A stretch of 27,507 bases of DNA. Source: Parabacteroides sp. GTDB taxonomy: Bacteria > Bacteroidota > Bacteroidia > Bacteroidales > Tannerellaceae. The stretch lies in assembly GCA_020026285.1 (NCBI GenBank), contig JAHHQS010000038.1:1-27507 (forward strand), written 5' to 3'. How positions within the stretch are numbered: the stretch's first letter is position 1; each line of letters begins with the position of its first letter. This document shows positions 1-9,079 of this stretch, piece after piece. Made by a program: the position numbers and the translations under genes. Under the pieces are notes generated by a model. That model made no database searches. It was not told the origin of the DNA and saw only the letters and a list, made by a program, of their open reading frames with translations.

Positions 1-1555
1 TATTATACCATTCCTGCATCATCAGATTTTCGCCATATTGTCCCATTCCTGTTGAATTACAGCCTTCCAGACCATCGAATGAAATCTGACGAACACCTGT
101 CTTATTGAACAAATCAGCAAGGGTTCTGGCTATTTCCTTGGTCAATTCGGTATTGGTCAGGAATGTCTTATAGCCGTGGTCCATCAGTTTGACAATTTCA
201 TCAGACTTCTTGTGACTTTCGGCTTTTGTTCCCCACGCTCCTCTTTCACAATTCAATAATTTCCAGGGAGCTGAGTCGCTGACACGTTCGTAACGGATTA
301 ATTCGTCATTGATTCTTACTCCATGAAGATTATTATTATTCATCTGATTGAAGAAAGTTGGATCTTCAATTTCAATATCCGTACAACTCTTGTCTATATC
401 TTTCACTAATTTGGAAGAACCGACCATAGCCAATCTTCTGTCAGGAACAGGAGTTACGTATTTATCGTTCGTTGTAATGAAATTTGATAATGTATGAACG
501 CCCAATTTGATACCTTCAGCTTTTGCTATTTCAACACATTTTTTTAATCCGTCCCAGCCGGAAGGGAATTCTTTAGGATTTAGAACAAAATGTCCCCATT
601 CGGTGAACGGACCACCATTATACAAATATTTTAGTCCTGTTTTCTTGGTAAATTCTAATGCTTCATGAATATTGTTTTCATTGAAAGGATAGATGATGTA
701 AGCTTGAGAAGCAATCTTACTCTTCTTACTCCATATACCGTCTAATGTTGGATGAGGAAGGTTCTCTCCTAACTCAATGGCTTCGATATAATCCAAGGCT
801 TCCGATTCCGGACAACCGAATAAGGCAATCTTTGAGCCTTTAATTCCTCCGTCTTCGTAAGCGGGAGAAACATAATGCGTATGAGCCCAGTTAGGAATGA
901 TTCTTTCCTTCGAACGATCTCTGCAATATGCTTGAATAACACTTCCGAAGTCTTTGTGTGCAGCAGTTTCTCCTCGATATAAGACTTTGACATCATCTTT
1001 GATATCTACTAAAGAAGTTGTGGCAAAGATATCAAAACCCCGTTGTTCATCCGATTCTTCCGATGGATAGCCTCCTATAGTTTTTGCATTCAATGCCTGA
1101 ATACCGATAGCAAATACTGAATCTCTAACAACACCGACACACTCTCCAACTGTTTGTTTGATAGAAGTTGCATAAGGTCCCCAAACAGCCACATCAACTG
1201 GTGATTCTGATTGAAAATCGGCAATCTCAAAACTTAGATATTTTGAATCTTGTTTGATGTTTACGTTCACATTCGCCTTACAGTCCGGATAAACCAGTTT
1301 GAACGATTTATCTTTTTCGATCCATTCAAATTGTTCTGGATGATAGAATGTGGTGTCTATACGCAGTTGCAAGAGATATGATTCCTGTCCCTGCACAAAA
1401 TAGTTGGTACCAGTCTTTTTGTCTGTTAATCCTTGGATTTTTCCTTTAGAATTAATTTCCAAAGCAAAAACATCCGTTTCGAATTTTATATTTTGGGGAG
1501 CACAACAGGTGAATCCCAAAATGAATAATAAACAGGATAAAAGATTTGTTTTCAT
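1..1555 (-). CDS. Secreted glycoside-hydrolase-like protein, C-terminus cut by window edge
   Basis: The reading frame is open from an ATG at 1555-1553 to the left edge, giving 518 residues without a stop. It begins MKTNLLSCLLFILGFTCCAP, a lipoprotein-type signal with Cys at 17-18. About 200 residues of likely beta-sandwich follow (it opens FALEINSKGKIQGLTDKKTG), as in enzymes with a GH-D-like or GH31/36-like N-terminal domain. A region that reads like a TIM barrel comes next, with YLYNGGPFTEWGHF, IKLGVHTLSNFI and, near the visible end, QISFDGLEGCNSTGMGQYGE; the Asp in FDG is a candidate catalytic residue. The gene lies 18 nt downstream of the NPCBM protein gene and is probably co-transcribed with it. 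I do not recognise a defined GH family. The role as a periplasmic or surface glycosidase of this PUL is inferred from fold-like features and context. Confidence 0.6.
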   Translation of the reverse strand, partial: MKTNLLSCLLFILGFTCCAPQNIKFETDVFALEINSKGKIQGLTDKKTGTNYFVQGQESYLLQLRIDTTFYHPEQFEWIEKDKSFKLVYPDCKANVNVNIKQDSKYLSFEIADFQSESPVDVAVWGPYATSIKQTVGECVGVVRDSVFAIGIQALNAKTIGGYPSEESDEQRGFDIFATTSLVDIKDDVKVLYRGETAAHKDFGSVIQAYCRDRSKERIIPNWAHTHYVSPAYEDGGIKGSKIALFGCPESEALDYIEAIELGENLPHPTLDGIWSKKSKIASQAYIIYPFNENNIHEALEFTKKTGLKYLYNGGPFTEWGHFVLNPKEFPSGWDGLKKCVEIAKAEGIKLGVHTLSNFITTNDKYVTPVPDRRLAMVGSSKLVKDIDKSCTDIEIEDPTFFNQMNNNNLHGVRINDELIRYERVSDSAPWKLLNCERGAWGTKAESHKKSDEIVKLMDHGYKTFLTNTELTKEIARTLADLFNKTGVRQISFDGLEGCNSTGMGQYGENLMMQEWYN

Positions 1556-1573
1556 GATTTATATTGGTTTTAT

Positions 1574-4384
1574 TTATTCTATTACGTACCAGGTATATCC
1601 TTTCGCTGGAATATGGACCTTTAAGGATGCTTTATATTCACGGTCTAAAGTATATAAGGTAGCGTTCCCTTCTTTTTCTCTGATATTGGCTGTTTTTTCC
1701 AGACCGGTATAATAGAGAGGTATATCGATAGTTCGTTCGATATCTTCTGATGTAGGATTATATAACAAGACAAATCCTTTTTCTTTCAAATCGGGATTGA
1801 CATGCATAATTCCATCCCAGTCTCTTCCATCCGGGCGACGTAAATGTATGACATCACTATTCAGAATATCTCTGTATTTCTTATACCAGGAAATAGTTTC
1901 CTTTACAGCTTCTTTGGTTGTTTCTGTATCGTATAAACGATGACCTCTGTAACAAGCCTGAACACCGGTTCCATAATTCTGAAACATATGTGCTTTATAA
2001 GTGTCCAAATGTCCGCTCAATGGTTCCAATGTAGCGGCTGCACCTCCACCATGATACTGAGTAAGAGGAACAAAAGTCCAGCACATTCCTGACAGGCGTT
2101 CCCACAATCCGTCGTACATAACTTGTCTACCTAAAACTAATTGACGTTCACGAGGTAAGGACCAGTTTACTTCACGATATCCGATTCCAACCTTATTACC
2201 TCCATTCAGAATATAACCGTAATCAGGGATATTGGTGTAGATACCTTTCTCACACATCCATTGATATAAGTCAGATATCTGTTTTCTCTGTTTCCATTGT
2301 GAGTCTTTTAATCCCTTATGATGGGCATGTCTGGTTGAAGCACATACGTTTCCGGGATAAGAGCCGTCATTCTCGAATACTGCCATCCCTGTCTTCTCGT
2401 AGAAATTCCGTATTTTTCGGAAATAATCATATCCCCATTCACTGGACAGACAAGGAGAACTGCCAAAAATCATTCCTCCTCTTTTCCCGGTTTCAGGGTT
2501 GATAACATCCACTTCATCACTGATCCATCTGCTTGATAATAAGGAATAGCCTCCTATTTCAATACCTTTGGATGTGGCGTATTCACGAAGTTCTTTGAAC
2601 TTTTGATAGTTTGAGTCTGATTCATCTTCCATATTTAAACCGGATCCAAAACTTAGAATAATCATTTCATATCCTGTTTCCACACATTGGTCAACAGCCT
2701 GTTTTACTATCTTCGGATCGGATGAAGTACAATGAAGGAAAATCGGATTCTCTGTAGTCCATGGAGCAATTGTTCGATACATTCTTTTCAGGAATAACCC
2801 TTTTCTGTCACGGTCGTCACTATCGAAAGGTGTCAGCCATGTTCGGAAACTTTGGAAATGAGCTCCAGCTTCCAGGAATTCATCCGGTCCCATTGGTAAT
2901 TTGACTTCTAACAAACAAGGAGTAATCATTGGATAATTGCATTGGGATGTATATCTTGGATCTGTACTCCAATGTTCGGTTTTATCTGCCTCTTTTTCAG
3001 TAAATCCAAGAAAACCCCAATCACTTTCAACGTGAATATTGGGTTTTCGGAATCTTTCCGGATTTTTTAACTCAACTGGAGATTCGGGTTCTGCCATAGC
3101 CAATTGTTCTAAAACAAATTCATCCAGATTGATGGCGATATTTGATTTATTGTCTATCTCGAACCATTTACTGATGGTTGGAATACCATCGTAAAGAACG
3201 TAATGTAATTTGACAATTACATTCTTTAATTCATCTGGTCCCTGCATGACAAATGTAAGTTCCTTTCCTTTCAGATTCCATTCTTTGACTAACGACCAGC
3301 GTTTGTTTGCCCAGTCAATTCGAGGTTTAGCCGGAGATATATAGAAATCCGTTATCTGGAAAGAGTTCGGCTTAGCCTGCATTCTCTCAATCCATTCATA
3401 TTGGGTATAGCCGAATTCTTCCTGTCCATCAAGTCCTCCAATTGAATAGACTTTTCCATCAATAGTTAAGGTCCCTTCATTCGATACAGCGCGGAGCATA
3501 TTATCGCCCGTCATCTTGTTCTGTAAATCAACCGTTGCCAGATTCGGGAAAATACGAAAGACTCTGCTGATCAAACCATTTGATAGAACAATACTTTTCC
3601 CTTTATGCTGGTATATATTCGCTTTGAAAGCTTTATTATCAATCAGCCAGTCTTGTTTCGGACGGATATTTTGAAGAGAAGTTTCCGGTAGCCGATTGAT
3701 TTTAGCAGATAATTTCTTGACTGTCTCCTGACTCATCTGAGGAATCTCTCCTTTATAGTCGGAAGAAACGATGGCCGGTTTGATTTCGTTGTAAGTAATG
3801 AATGCGTCGAGCCAGTCTGCATGATCTCCACTCATCCCATCGTTGGCATCCTCAACATTCAATTCCAAGACGTTGATTCCTTCCAGTTTAACAGAAACGG
3901 GTTCAGCTGCGTCCCCTTGTTTCTTGATACCACTACGATAAAGCTCTTTTCCATCTCCCTTGATACTGAAGATTACACTGCCTTTTTCTACTTCTTTATT
4001 CCCATTCCCAATTCCGACAAATTGTTTTTTGTCATCTTTTATCTGATAGAATAACATCGTCCCGTCGGTCATCGGAATCATAGAGATATTATTCTCTTTG
4101 TAATTTGTGGTAGCATCATTGATACCAACTGAGCATTGAAATGCTACAGCTCTGCCATTTAAAAGTATTTTGATATTACTTTTAGAAAGAGTTCCAACAC
4201 CATTCTGATATATTTTCTGACCAACGGAAAGAGGTGTCCCTGCTACAGACCGATTAACCATCGGATTACCATAACTTTGATAAACCTGAGTTAAATCCAT
4301 TTCTGATAAGGCAATTTTGTCTTGAGCATTCGTGAAATGAACAGCTAGTATACTTAATGCCAATAGGAGTGTTTTCTGATTCAT
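1574..4384 (-). CDS. Secreted NPCBM-domain glycoside hydrolase (alpha-galactosidase-like, clan GH-D type)
   Basis: 936 residues from ATG 4384. A longer frame from 4450 is rejected because that codon lies inside a terminator hairpin and the 4384 start gives a clean signal peptide (MNQKTLLLALSILAVHFTNAQ). Residues about 25-195 resemble an NPCBM carbohydrate-binding module: VGQKIYQNGVGTLSKSNI near the start and WLDAFITYNE at its end. A long beta-sandwich (about 200-500) follows, then a barrel-like catalytic part with TGYEMIILSFGSGLNMED, the candidate nucleophile strand FENDGSYPGN, and GMCWTFVPLTQYHGGG. The last 90 residues look like a C-terminal beta domain. The layout (CBM, sandwich, barrel, beta domain) resembles GH27/GH36-type alpha-galactosidases, but I cannot assign a family or substrate. 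It is followed after 18 nt by the partial glycosidase gene and preceded by a terminator, so its own promoter is unclear. Confidence 0.75.
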   Translation of the reverse strand: MNQKTLLLALSILAVHFTNAQDKIALSEMDLTQVYQSYGNPMVNRSVAGTPLSVGQKIYQNGVGTLSKSNIKILLNGRAVAFQCSVGINDATTNYKENNISMIPMTDGTMLFYQIKDDKKQFVGIGNGNKEVEKGSVIFSIKGDGKELYRSGIKKQGDAAEPVSVKLEGINVLELNVEDANDGMSGDHADWLDAFITYNEIKPAIVSSDYKGEIPQMSQETVKKLSAKINRLPETSLQNIRPKQDWLIDNKAFKANIYQHKGKSIVLSNGLISRVFRIFPNLATVDLQNKMTGDNMLRAVSNEGTLTIDGKVYSIGGLDGQEEFGYTQYEWIERMQAKPNSFQITDFYISPAKPRIDWANKRWSLVKEWNLKGKELTFVMQGPDELKNVIVKLHYVLYDGIPTISKWFEIDNKSNIAINLDEFVLEQLAMAEPESPVELKNPERFRKPNIHVESDWGFLGFTEKEADKTEHWSTDPRYTSQCNYPMITPCLLEVKLPMGPDEFLEAGAHFQSFRTWLTPFDSDDRDRKGLFLKRMYRTIAPWTTENPIFLHCTSSDPKIVKQAVDQCVETGYEMIILSFGSGLNMEDESDSNYQKFKELREYATSKGIEIGGYSLLSSRWISDEVDVINPETGKRGGMIFGSSPCLSSEWGYDYFRKIRNFYEKTGMAVFENDGSYPGNVCASTRHAHHKGLKDSQWKQRKQISDLYQWMCEKGIYTNIPDYGYILNGGNKVGIGYREVNWSLPRERQLVLGRQVMYDGLWERLSGMCWTFVPLTQYHGGGAAATLEPLSGHLDTYKAHMFQNYGTGVQACYRGHRLYDTETTKEAVKETISWYKKYRDILNSDVIHLRRPDGRDWDGIMHVNPDLKEKGFVLLYNPTSEDIERTIDIPLYYTGLEKTANIREKEGNATLYTLDREYKASLKVHIPAKGYTWYVIE

Positions 4385-4422
4385 GTTTGAATATGATGTT
4401 AACAATAGATTTTTGAATGAAA

Positions 4423-4464
4423 AAACAATTCTCTTCTTAATATAAATCAAGAAGAGAATTGTTT
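4423..4464 (-). terminator. Intrinsic terminator after GH125 gene
   Basis: A perfect 16-bp inverted repeat (arms 4423-4438 and 4449-4464, loop of 10) lies just downstream of the GH125 stop codon. Read on the minus strand it ends in a run of T residues. It would end the GH125 transcript before the NPCBM gene, or attenuate it, because no clear -7 element lies between it and the NPCBM start at 4384. Confidence 0.85.
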
Positions 4465-4476
4465 CTAAATATTATT

Positions 4477-5901
4477 TTAGAATGTTGATTTCAACAATTC
4501 AGGATGTTCATGGTAGATCTTGACAATCAATTCCCCGAAAAGAGTGTTTGTCCAGGCAAACCAAGAACGGCTGAATTTTTCAGGATTATCTACGTGGAAT
4601 GATTCATGCATAAATCCTGTTCCAGCATCAGTATTACGTAACAGAGTAAGACATTCCTTCAGTTCTGCCGTGTTATTTGAAGTCAATCCCTTCATAATGA
4701 TGCTCATAGGCCAAGCGTAGTTTAAACCGCAGTGAGGACCTCCAATACCTTCTCCCGCTTTTCCCTTAAAGAAATATGGATTGTTTTCACTCCATACAAA
4801 ATTACGGGTATTCTGATATAAAGGATCATTAGCTTTACAATATCCCAGGTAAGGAGCTCCAAGCAAACTTGGAACATTTGCATCGTCCATACAAAGACTG
4901 TTTCCAAAACCATCTACTTCGAATGCATAGATTTTACCAACAACCGGATGATTAACAATACCGTATTTCTGAATAGCTTCATCCACTTCAGAAGCTAAAT
5001 CTAAACATTCTTTGGCGAAAGAATCATTCTTCAATACTTTTGTTTCAATTTCAGCCAACTGACGAAGAGAAACAACGGCAAACATATTAGAAGGAATCAA
5101 GAAGCCATATTGGGTAGCATCATCTGATGGACGGAATGCTGAAACTATCAATCCTACGGGTTTAACAGGAGCACCATATCCTTCATTGATTTGAGTATCT
5201 GTAGGTTTGTCACACGTACGACGGAAACTGTAAGGTCCCAAATTGTCTTTACGCTGTTGTTCTTTCAGTGTCTTAACAGCTAACTGCATAGCTTTGTGCC
5301 AGTTTGCATCGAATACAGAAGTATCTTTGGTAAGCATCCAGTAATAATAAGCAACACGGATCGGATAGCAAAGAGAATCTATTTCCCATTTACGTTCATG
5401 TAATTCCTTGATCATATGTTGGGTATTATCACTTTCCCAAAAACTACCTTTTGGACCATCATTGAATGCATTTGCGTATGGATCTAATAAGATACATTCA
5501 GCTTGACGGTGAATTAATCCGGCAATCAGTAGTTGTAATTCTTTATCCTGAGATAAAAGCTGAAGATACGGCCAGATCTGAGCAGAAGAGTCGCGCAACC
5601 ACATCGCATCGATATCACCGGTGATAACGAATGTATCAGGTTTCTTACCTTTCATTTTGAATTTTACTGTAGTATCCAATGTGTTAGGATAACAGTTCTC
5701 AAACATCCATTTTAATTTCTGATCTTTGATGGCATCTTTAACCTGAACAATCAGTTTTTCTACTGCTTTAGAAGTGAAATGTCTTTTTTCTACAGTCGGG
5801 CGTTTTGATTCGAAAGACTGTTGTGCCTGTGTTGTGTTCATTCCGCCAAAAGCTAACATCAAAGCGAATGCCGGAATGGTAATCCATTGTTTGTTTCTCA
5901 T
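4477..5901 (-). CDS. GH125 exo-alpha-1,6-mannosidase
   Basis: 474 residues from ATG 5901, with a signal peptide [20 protein letters not shown] and a small-residue cleavage region (QAQQ). The ATG at 5916 is less likely: a -7 promoter element at 5926-5933 would leave almost no leader. GH125 (former DUF1237) hallmarks are clear: [19 protein letters not shown] at about 95-113, FRPSDDA at about 256, [10 protein letters not shown] at about 338, and [17 protein letters not shown] at about 374-390. Family members are metal-independent inverting exo-mannosidases that remove alpha-1,6-linked mannose from the non-reducing end; the length is typical. It sits between two strong terminators as a single-gene unit. 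It implies that the target glycan has alpha-1,6-mannose, or that N-glycan or mannan cores are reached after side-chain removal. Confidence 0.93.
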   Translation of the reverse strand: MRNKQWITIPAFALMLAFGGMNTTQAQQSFESKRPTVEKRHFTSKAVEKLIVQVKDAIKDQKLKWMFENCYPNTLDTTVKFKMKGKKPDTFVITGDIDAMWLRDSSAQIWPYLQLLSQDKELQLLIAGLIHRQAECILLDPYANAFNDGPKGSFWESDNTQHMIKELHERKWEIDSLCYPIRVAYYYWMLTKDTSVFDANWHKAMQLAVKTLKEQQRKDNLGPYSFRRTCDKPTDTQINEGYGAPVKPVGLIVSAFRPSDDATQYGFLIPSNMFAVVSLRQLAEIETKVLKNDSFAKECLDLASEVDEAIQKYGIVNHPVVGKIYAFEVDGFGNSLCMDDANVPSLLGAPYLGYCKANDPLYQNTRNFVWSENNPYFFKGKAGEGIGGPHCGLNYAWPMSIIMKGLTSNNTAELKECLTLLRNTDAGTGFMHESFHVDNPEKFSRSWFAWTNTLFGELIVKIYHEHPELLKSTF

Positions 5902-5925
5902 AAAACTTTGATACATATTTGACTA

Positions 5926-5933
5926 CAAAAATA
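5926..5933 (-). promoter_or_regulatory. Bacteroidetes -7 element upstream of GH125
   Basis: On the minus strand this octamer reads TATTTTTG, matching TAnnTTTG. Transcription would start near 5919, about 18 nt before the ATG at 5901. No TTG is placed at the ideal -33 spacing, so this is a half-supported promoter. Confidence 0.5.
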
Positions 5934-5971
5934 TGCAAAATATCAATTCAAGTAGAATAAAAGTATAAATA

Positions 5972-6011
5972 AAAAAGTTCCATCAAGTTTTCATACTTGA
6001 TGGAACTTTTT
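5972..6011 (-). terminator. Intrinsic terminator after SusC-SusD-GH29 operon
   Basis: A perfect 16-bp inverted repeat (arms 5972-5987 and 5996-6011, 8-nt loop) begins 19 nt after the fucosidase stop codon. Read on the minus strand the stem runs into T residues. It closes the SusC-SusD-fucosidase transcript and separates it from the GH125 gene. Confidence 0.88.
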
Positions 6012-6030
6012 ATTCAATAGACTGAAATAC

Positions 6031-7416
6031 TTATTTGCCAAGAGTTTTAAAGACTTTAAAGTTTTGAATATTTGGTTCAGCTTTCGCGCTCAAAATAGTC
6101 AGTTTTATCTTGTTCATTATACAAGGATTGAATCTGACAATTCTCTTATGTCCTATGTTTGTACCTGTATAAAGGTCAATCCACTTGCCATTGCATTCAG
6201 CTTCGAGTTTATATGAAAGAACCCTTTCACCGAAAGTAATATCTTCTTGCAAGATGACTCTATCAATAGAGGTTGCTTTTTCTAATTTGATTTCTAAAGA
6301 ATTACCTCTACCAGAGGTCTCAGCTATAGGATTTGAATAACGATTCCTAATAGCGTTCCCGAATTCCTCTATACGTTTTACATCTGCATCCGGCACTAGA
6401 CCTTTATCATTGATAACGATACCTAATAACATATTCGTATTACGTCCAACGCTAGTTTCATATTTGTTCATCAGCTCTTGTACTGTAAACATTTTATTAT
6501 CTTCGTTTTCATGCCAAAACCATCCACCCTGGAAGGATTTATTCCATCTAAGAGTGAAGTCCGATTCTCCCGGACACCAGTATGGAGCATTCGGATTCCC
6601 ATTCAATCCGTTAATAACTATTGTCCCATCCGCATTTGTTGTTGAGTCTGTTGTTGCCCAACATGGATCCGGAGCTGTTCCCTGTTCATTTCCAACCCAA
6701 CGAATCAGATTAGGATGTCCGTAAGGACCTTGGAAAGCAATAGCATTAGGTTGTAATTTCTTTACTAAAGATAATACATCTGCACCACCTTCTTTTTTCG
6801 AAAGTACACCACCATCAAACCAGATTTCAAACAAATCTCCATAATTACTCCACAATTCTGTGAGTTGTTTTGTTACAATAGCATTGTATTCTTCCTGTGT
6901 AACAGAAGATCCTTTTTGAACTATTCCTGGATTATCAACGTGTAGAAATCCATTTGCTGTTGTACTTGCATAGATTCCGGGTTTTATGTTATATTTTTTA
7001 CATGAAGCTATAAAATCCTTAACAATATCCCCTTTCCCTTCTTTCCAGGGAGAATTTTTAATACTATATTCATGGGCTTCCGTAGGCCATAGACTGAAAC
7101 CACTACAATGTTTCGCGACGAGAACAGCATATTTGGCACCTAGCTTGGAGGCCGTTTCCAACCATTGATCAGTATTCAGTTGAGTTGGATTAAAAATGGA
7201 AGGATTAGGGTGTGTTCCATAGTTCCTCCAATTATATTCAGGTTTAAATACAGGCATATCAAAATGAATTAATACACCGACTTCTGCATTTGCCCAATTC
7301 TTTTGTACTTCGTTTGGGGTAACAATAATATCTCCTGAATACTTAAAAGACTTTTTGCCTGTGCAAGATATGCACAGACAAAAAGTCAATATAAATAAAA
7401 AATATTTGTTAATCAT
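6031..7416 (-). CDS. GH29 alpha-L-fucosidase (lipoprotein)
   Basis: 461 residues with a lipoprotein signal (MINKYFLFILTFCLCISC, lipid Cys 18). GH29 features are VGVLIHFDMPVF (about 47-57), KHCSGFSLWPT (about 102-112), and FEIWFDGG with nucleophile candidate Asp201. RWVGNEQG follows, with Glu244 as the likely acid/base; the 43-residue Asp-Glu spacing is close to that of GH29 subfamily B enzymes, which prefer alpha-1,3/1,4-linked fucose. Residues from about 360 form a C-terminal beta-sandwich. It is the third gene of the SusC-SusD operon (12 nt after SusD), so it most likely acts at the cell surface or in the periplasm on the glycan bound by that pair. The natural linkage and whether it accepts O-methyl-fucose cannot be told from sequence. 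Confidence 0.9.
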   Translation of the reverse strand: MINKYFLFILTFCLCISCTGKKSFKYSGDIIVTPNEVQKNWANAEVGVLIHFDMPVFKPEYNWRNYGTHPNPSIFNPTQLNTDQWLETASKLGAKYAVLVAKHCSGFSLWPTEAHEYSIKNSPWKEGKGDIVKDFIASCKKYNIKPGIYASTTANGFLHVDNPGIVQKGSSVTQEEYNAIVTKQLTELWSNYGDLFEIWFDGGVLSKKEGGADVLSLVKKLQPNAIAFQGPYGHPNLIRWVGNEQGTAPDPCWATTDSTTNADGTIVINGLNGNPNAPYWCPGESDFTLRWNKSFQGGWFWHENEDNKMFTVQELMNKYETSVGRNTNMLLGIVINDKGLVPDADVKRIEEFGNAIRNRYSNPIAETSGRGNSLEIKLEKATSIDRVILQEDITFGERVLSYKLEAECNGKWIDLYTGTNIGHKRIVRFNPCIMNKIKLTILSAKAEPNIQNFKVFKTLGK

Positions 7417-7428
7417 TTTTCTACTTAT

Positions 7429-9051
7429 TTACCAACCTGGATTTTGAGGTAATAAATTTGGATTATAAGAAAATTCATCAGTTGGAATAGGATATAAATA
7501 CATGCGATCATTCCAAGTACGAGTCATACCTTGATATAATACTCTGTATTCGTTCGTTTCAGGATCACGTGCTCCTAGATAAGTCTTTTTATTTTCAATT
7601 AACTTACCTGCTTTCCATCTGCATAAGTCATTCCAACGCAAACCTTCACATGCTAATTCTACTCGACGTTCTCGACGAATCTCATTAATAAGAGGAGTTA
7701 CACTAACTTCCCATTTTGGCCAGTTAGGATCTGTGAATCCAATATTTGTTGTCATATGAGGCATACCTGCGCGATCTCTTAATTTGTTAATTGTTAGATC
7801 TAATACTGCCTGGTCACATTCTCCTAATTCAGCTTTAGCTTCTGCATAATTCAACAAAACTTCACCATAACGATAAATAAGATCATCAATGACACATCTG
7901 ATATATTCATTATCTATTGCTAGAGGAGAATACATTTTGTATAATCTGTATCCAGTATATGTCATATTGTTAAATATAGGAGCATTTTCGTATTCTTCTT
8001 TACCATTTTCAAGAATAGCTATAGGACGATCTGGTGTATAAACACATTGTTTCAAACGAGGATCACGATTCTCAAATTCATCCATGTATTTAGCATCCCC
8101 TTTGTAAAGATTACTTACAGCGATAGGCTTACCATCTGAACATAAAAAAGATTCTACGAAATCTTTAGTCATACCTGTGCCTGCTTCACGTACCTCTCTA
8201 GGGAGATTATGCATTTTTTTATCAATAACATAAGCGGAATAGAATATCGCTTCTTTAATGATACTTAAATCATGCTGACTGAATAAATCATGATAATCTG
8301 TTTCAGGTTTACCAGTTGAGTATAATTCAAACTTTCCACTTTCAATAATCTGTTTGGATGCATCGGCACTTGCTTGAAGATATTTTTCTGCATTATCTAA
8401 ACTTCTGGATTTTCTCCAAGTACCTTCAAATAAACATGCTCTGGATTTTAATGCAAGTGCTGCATATTTTGATAAACGTCCATCTTTTATATCTTCTGGT
8501 AACCATTGTGCTGCTTTATCTAGACAGGCACAAATAGAATCCATAACTTCGCCTCTATCGTTACGTGGTCCGTAAAGAGCTTCAGAAGATGTTGTTAATT
8601 CGGATGTTAACCAAGGAACATCTCCAAATCTTAATACTTTTTCGTAATAAAATTTAGCTTTAAAGAAATACACTTCTCCAATGTATCGATTGATTTCGGC
8701 TTGTTGGCCTGTAACTGTTCCGCAATGAGTTAGGAAATAATTACAACTGCGTATGTTGGACCAATCATTTTTACCCCAGCCACCACCAGCTGTTGGAATT
8801 GTGTAATCACTCCAAAGAAACTCATTCCTTGACTGAGGTCCTTGGTTATCTGATTTATTATCTTCTCTATAACCACCCAATGCCTCCATCGTTTTGTAAA
8901 ACTGGTTAGCGTAGTTTTTTAAATCATTTTCTGTCGTCCAATATGTTGCATCATTGATCTTGTCTTCAGGAAATCTTTCCATGAAGTCATTGTTACATGC
9001 AGATATTCCTAAAAGAGAGACAGTAGCTAAAATATATTGTATCTTCTTCAT
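7429..9051 (-). CDS. SusD/RagB-family surface glycan-binding lipoprotein
   Basis: 540 residues with a lipoprotein signal (MKKIQYILATVSLLGISAC, Cys 19) followed by the usual SusD start DFMERFPEDKINDATYW. The middle carries the TPR-like helices (KAKFYYEKVLRFGDVPW, SKYAALALKSRACLFEGTW). The C-terminal third has LNYAEAKAELGE and the conserved INEIRRERRVELACEGLRWN segment. SusD proteins sit on the outer surface as a lid over the SusC barrel and bind glycan. The gene starts 28 nt after SusC, and the fucosidase gene follows after 12 nt, so the three form one operon. The ligand cannot be predicted. Confidence 0.95.
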   Translation of the reverse strand: MKKIQYILATVSLLGISACNNDFMERFPEDKINDATYWTTENDLKNYANQFYKTMEALGGYREDNKSDNQGPQSRNEFLWSDYTIPTAGGGWGKNDWSNIRSCNYFLTHCGTVTGQQAEINRYIGEVYFFKAKFYYEKVLRFGDVPWLTSELTTSSEALYGPRNDRGEVMDSICACLDKAAQWLPEDIKDGRLSKYAALALKSRACLFEGTWRKSRSLDNAEKYLQASADASKQIIESGKFELYSTGKPETDYHDLFSQHDLSIIKEAIFYSAYVIDKKMHNLPREVREAGTGMTKDFVESFLCSDGKPIAVSNLYKGDAKYMDEFENRDPRLKQCVYTPDRPIAILENGKEEYENAPIFNNMTYTGYRLYKMYSPLAIDNEYIRCVIDDLIYRYGEVLLNYAEAKAELGECDQAVLDLTINKLRDRAGMPHMTTNIGFTDPNWPKWEVSVTPLINEIRRERRVELACEGLRWNDLCRWKAGKLIENKKTYLGARDPETNEYRVLYQGMTRTWNDRMYLYPIPTDEFSYNPNLLPQNPGW

Positions 9052-9079
9052 TTTAATGTCTGTTTTTTTTAATTAATTT

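Noticed and set aside
769..996. Small minus-strand frame of 75 codons
   Set aside because: It overlaps the continuous 518-codon glycosidase-like frame in another phase and has no protein-like features.
4385..4450. Longer N-terminus for the NPCBM protein (ATG at 4450)
   Set aside because: The start lies in the arm of a terminator hairpin, and the internal ATG at 4384 gives a proper signal peptide.
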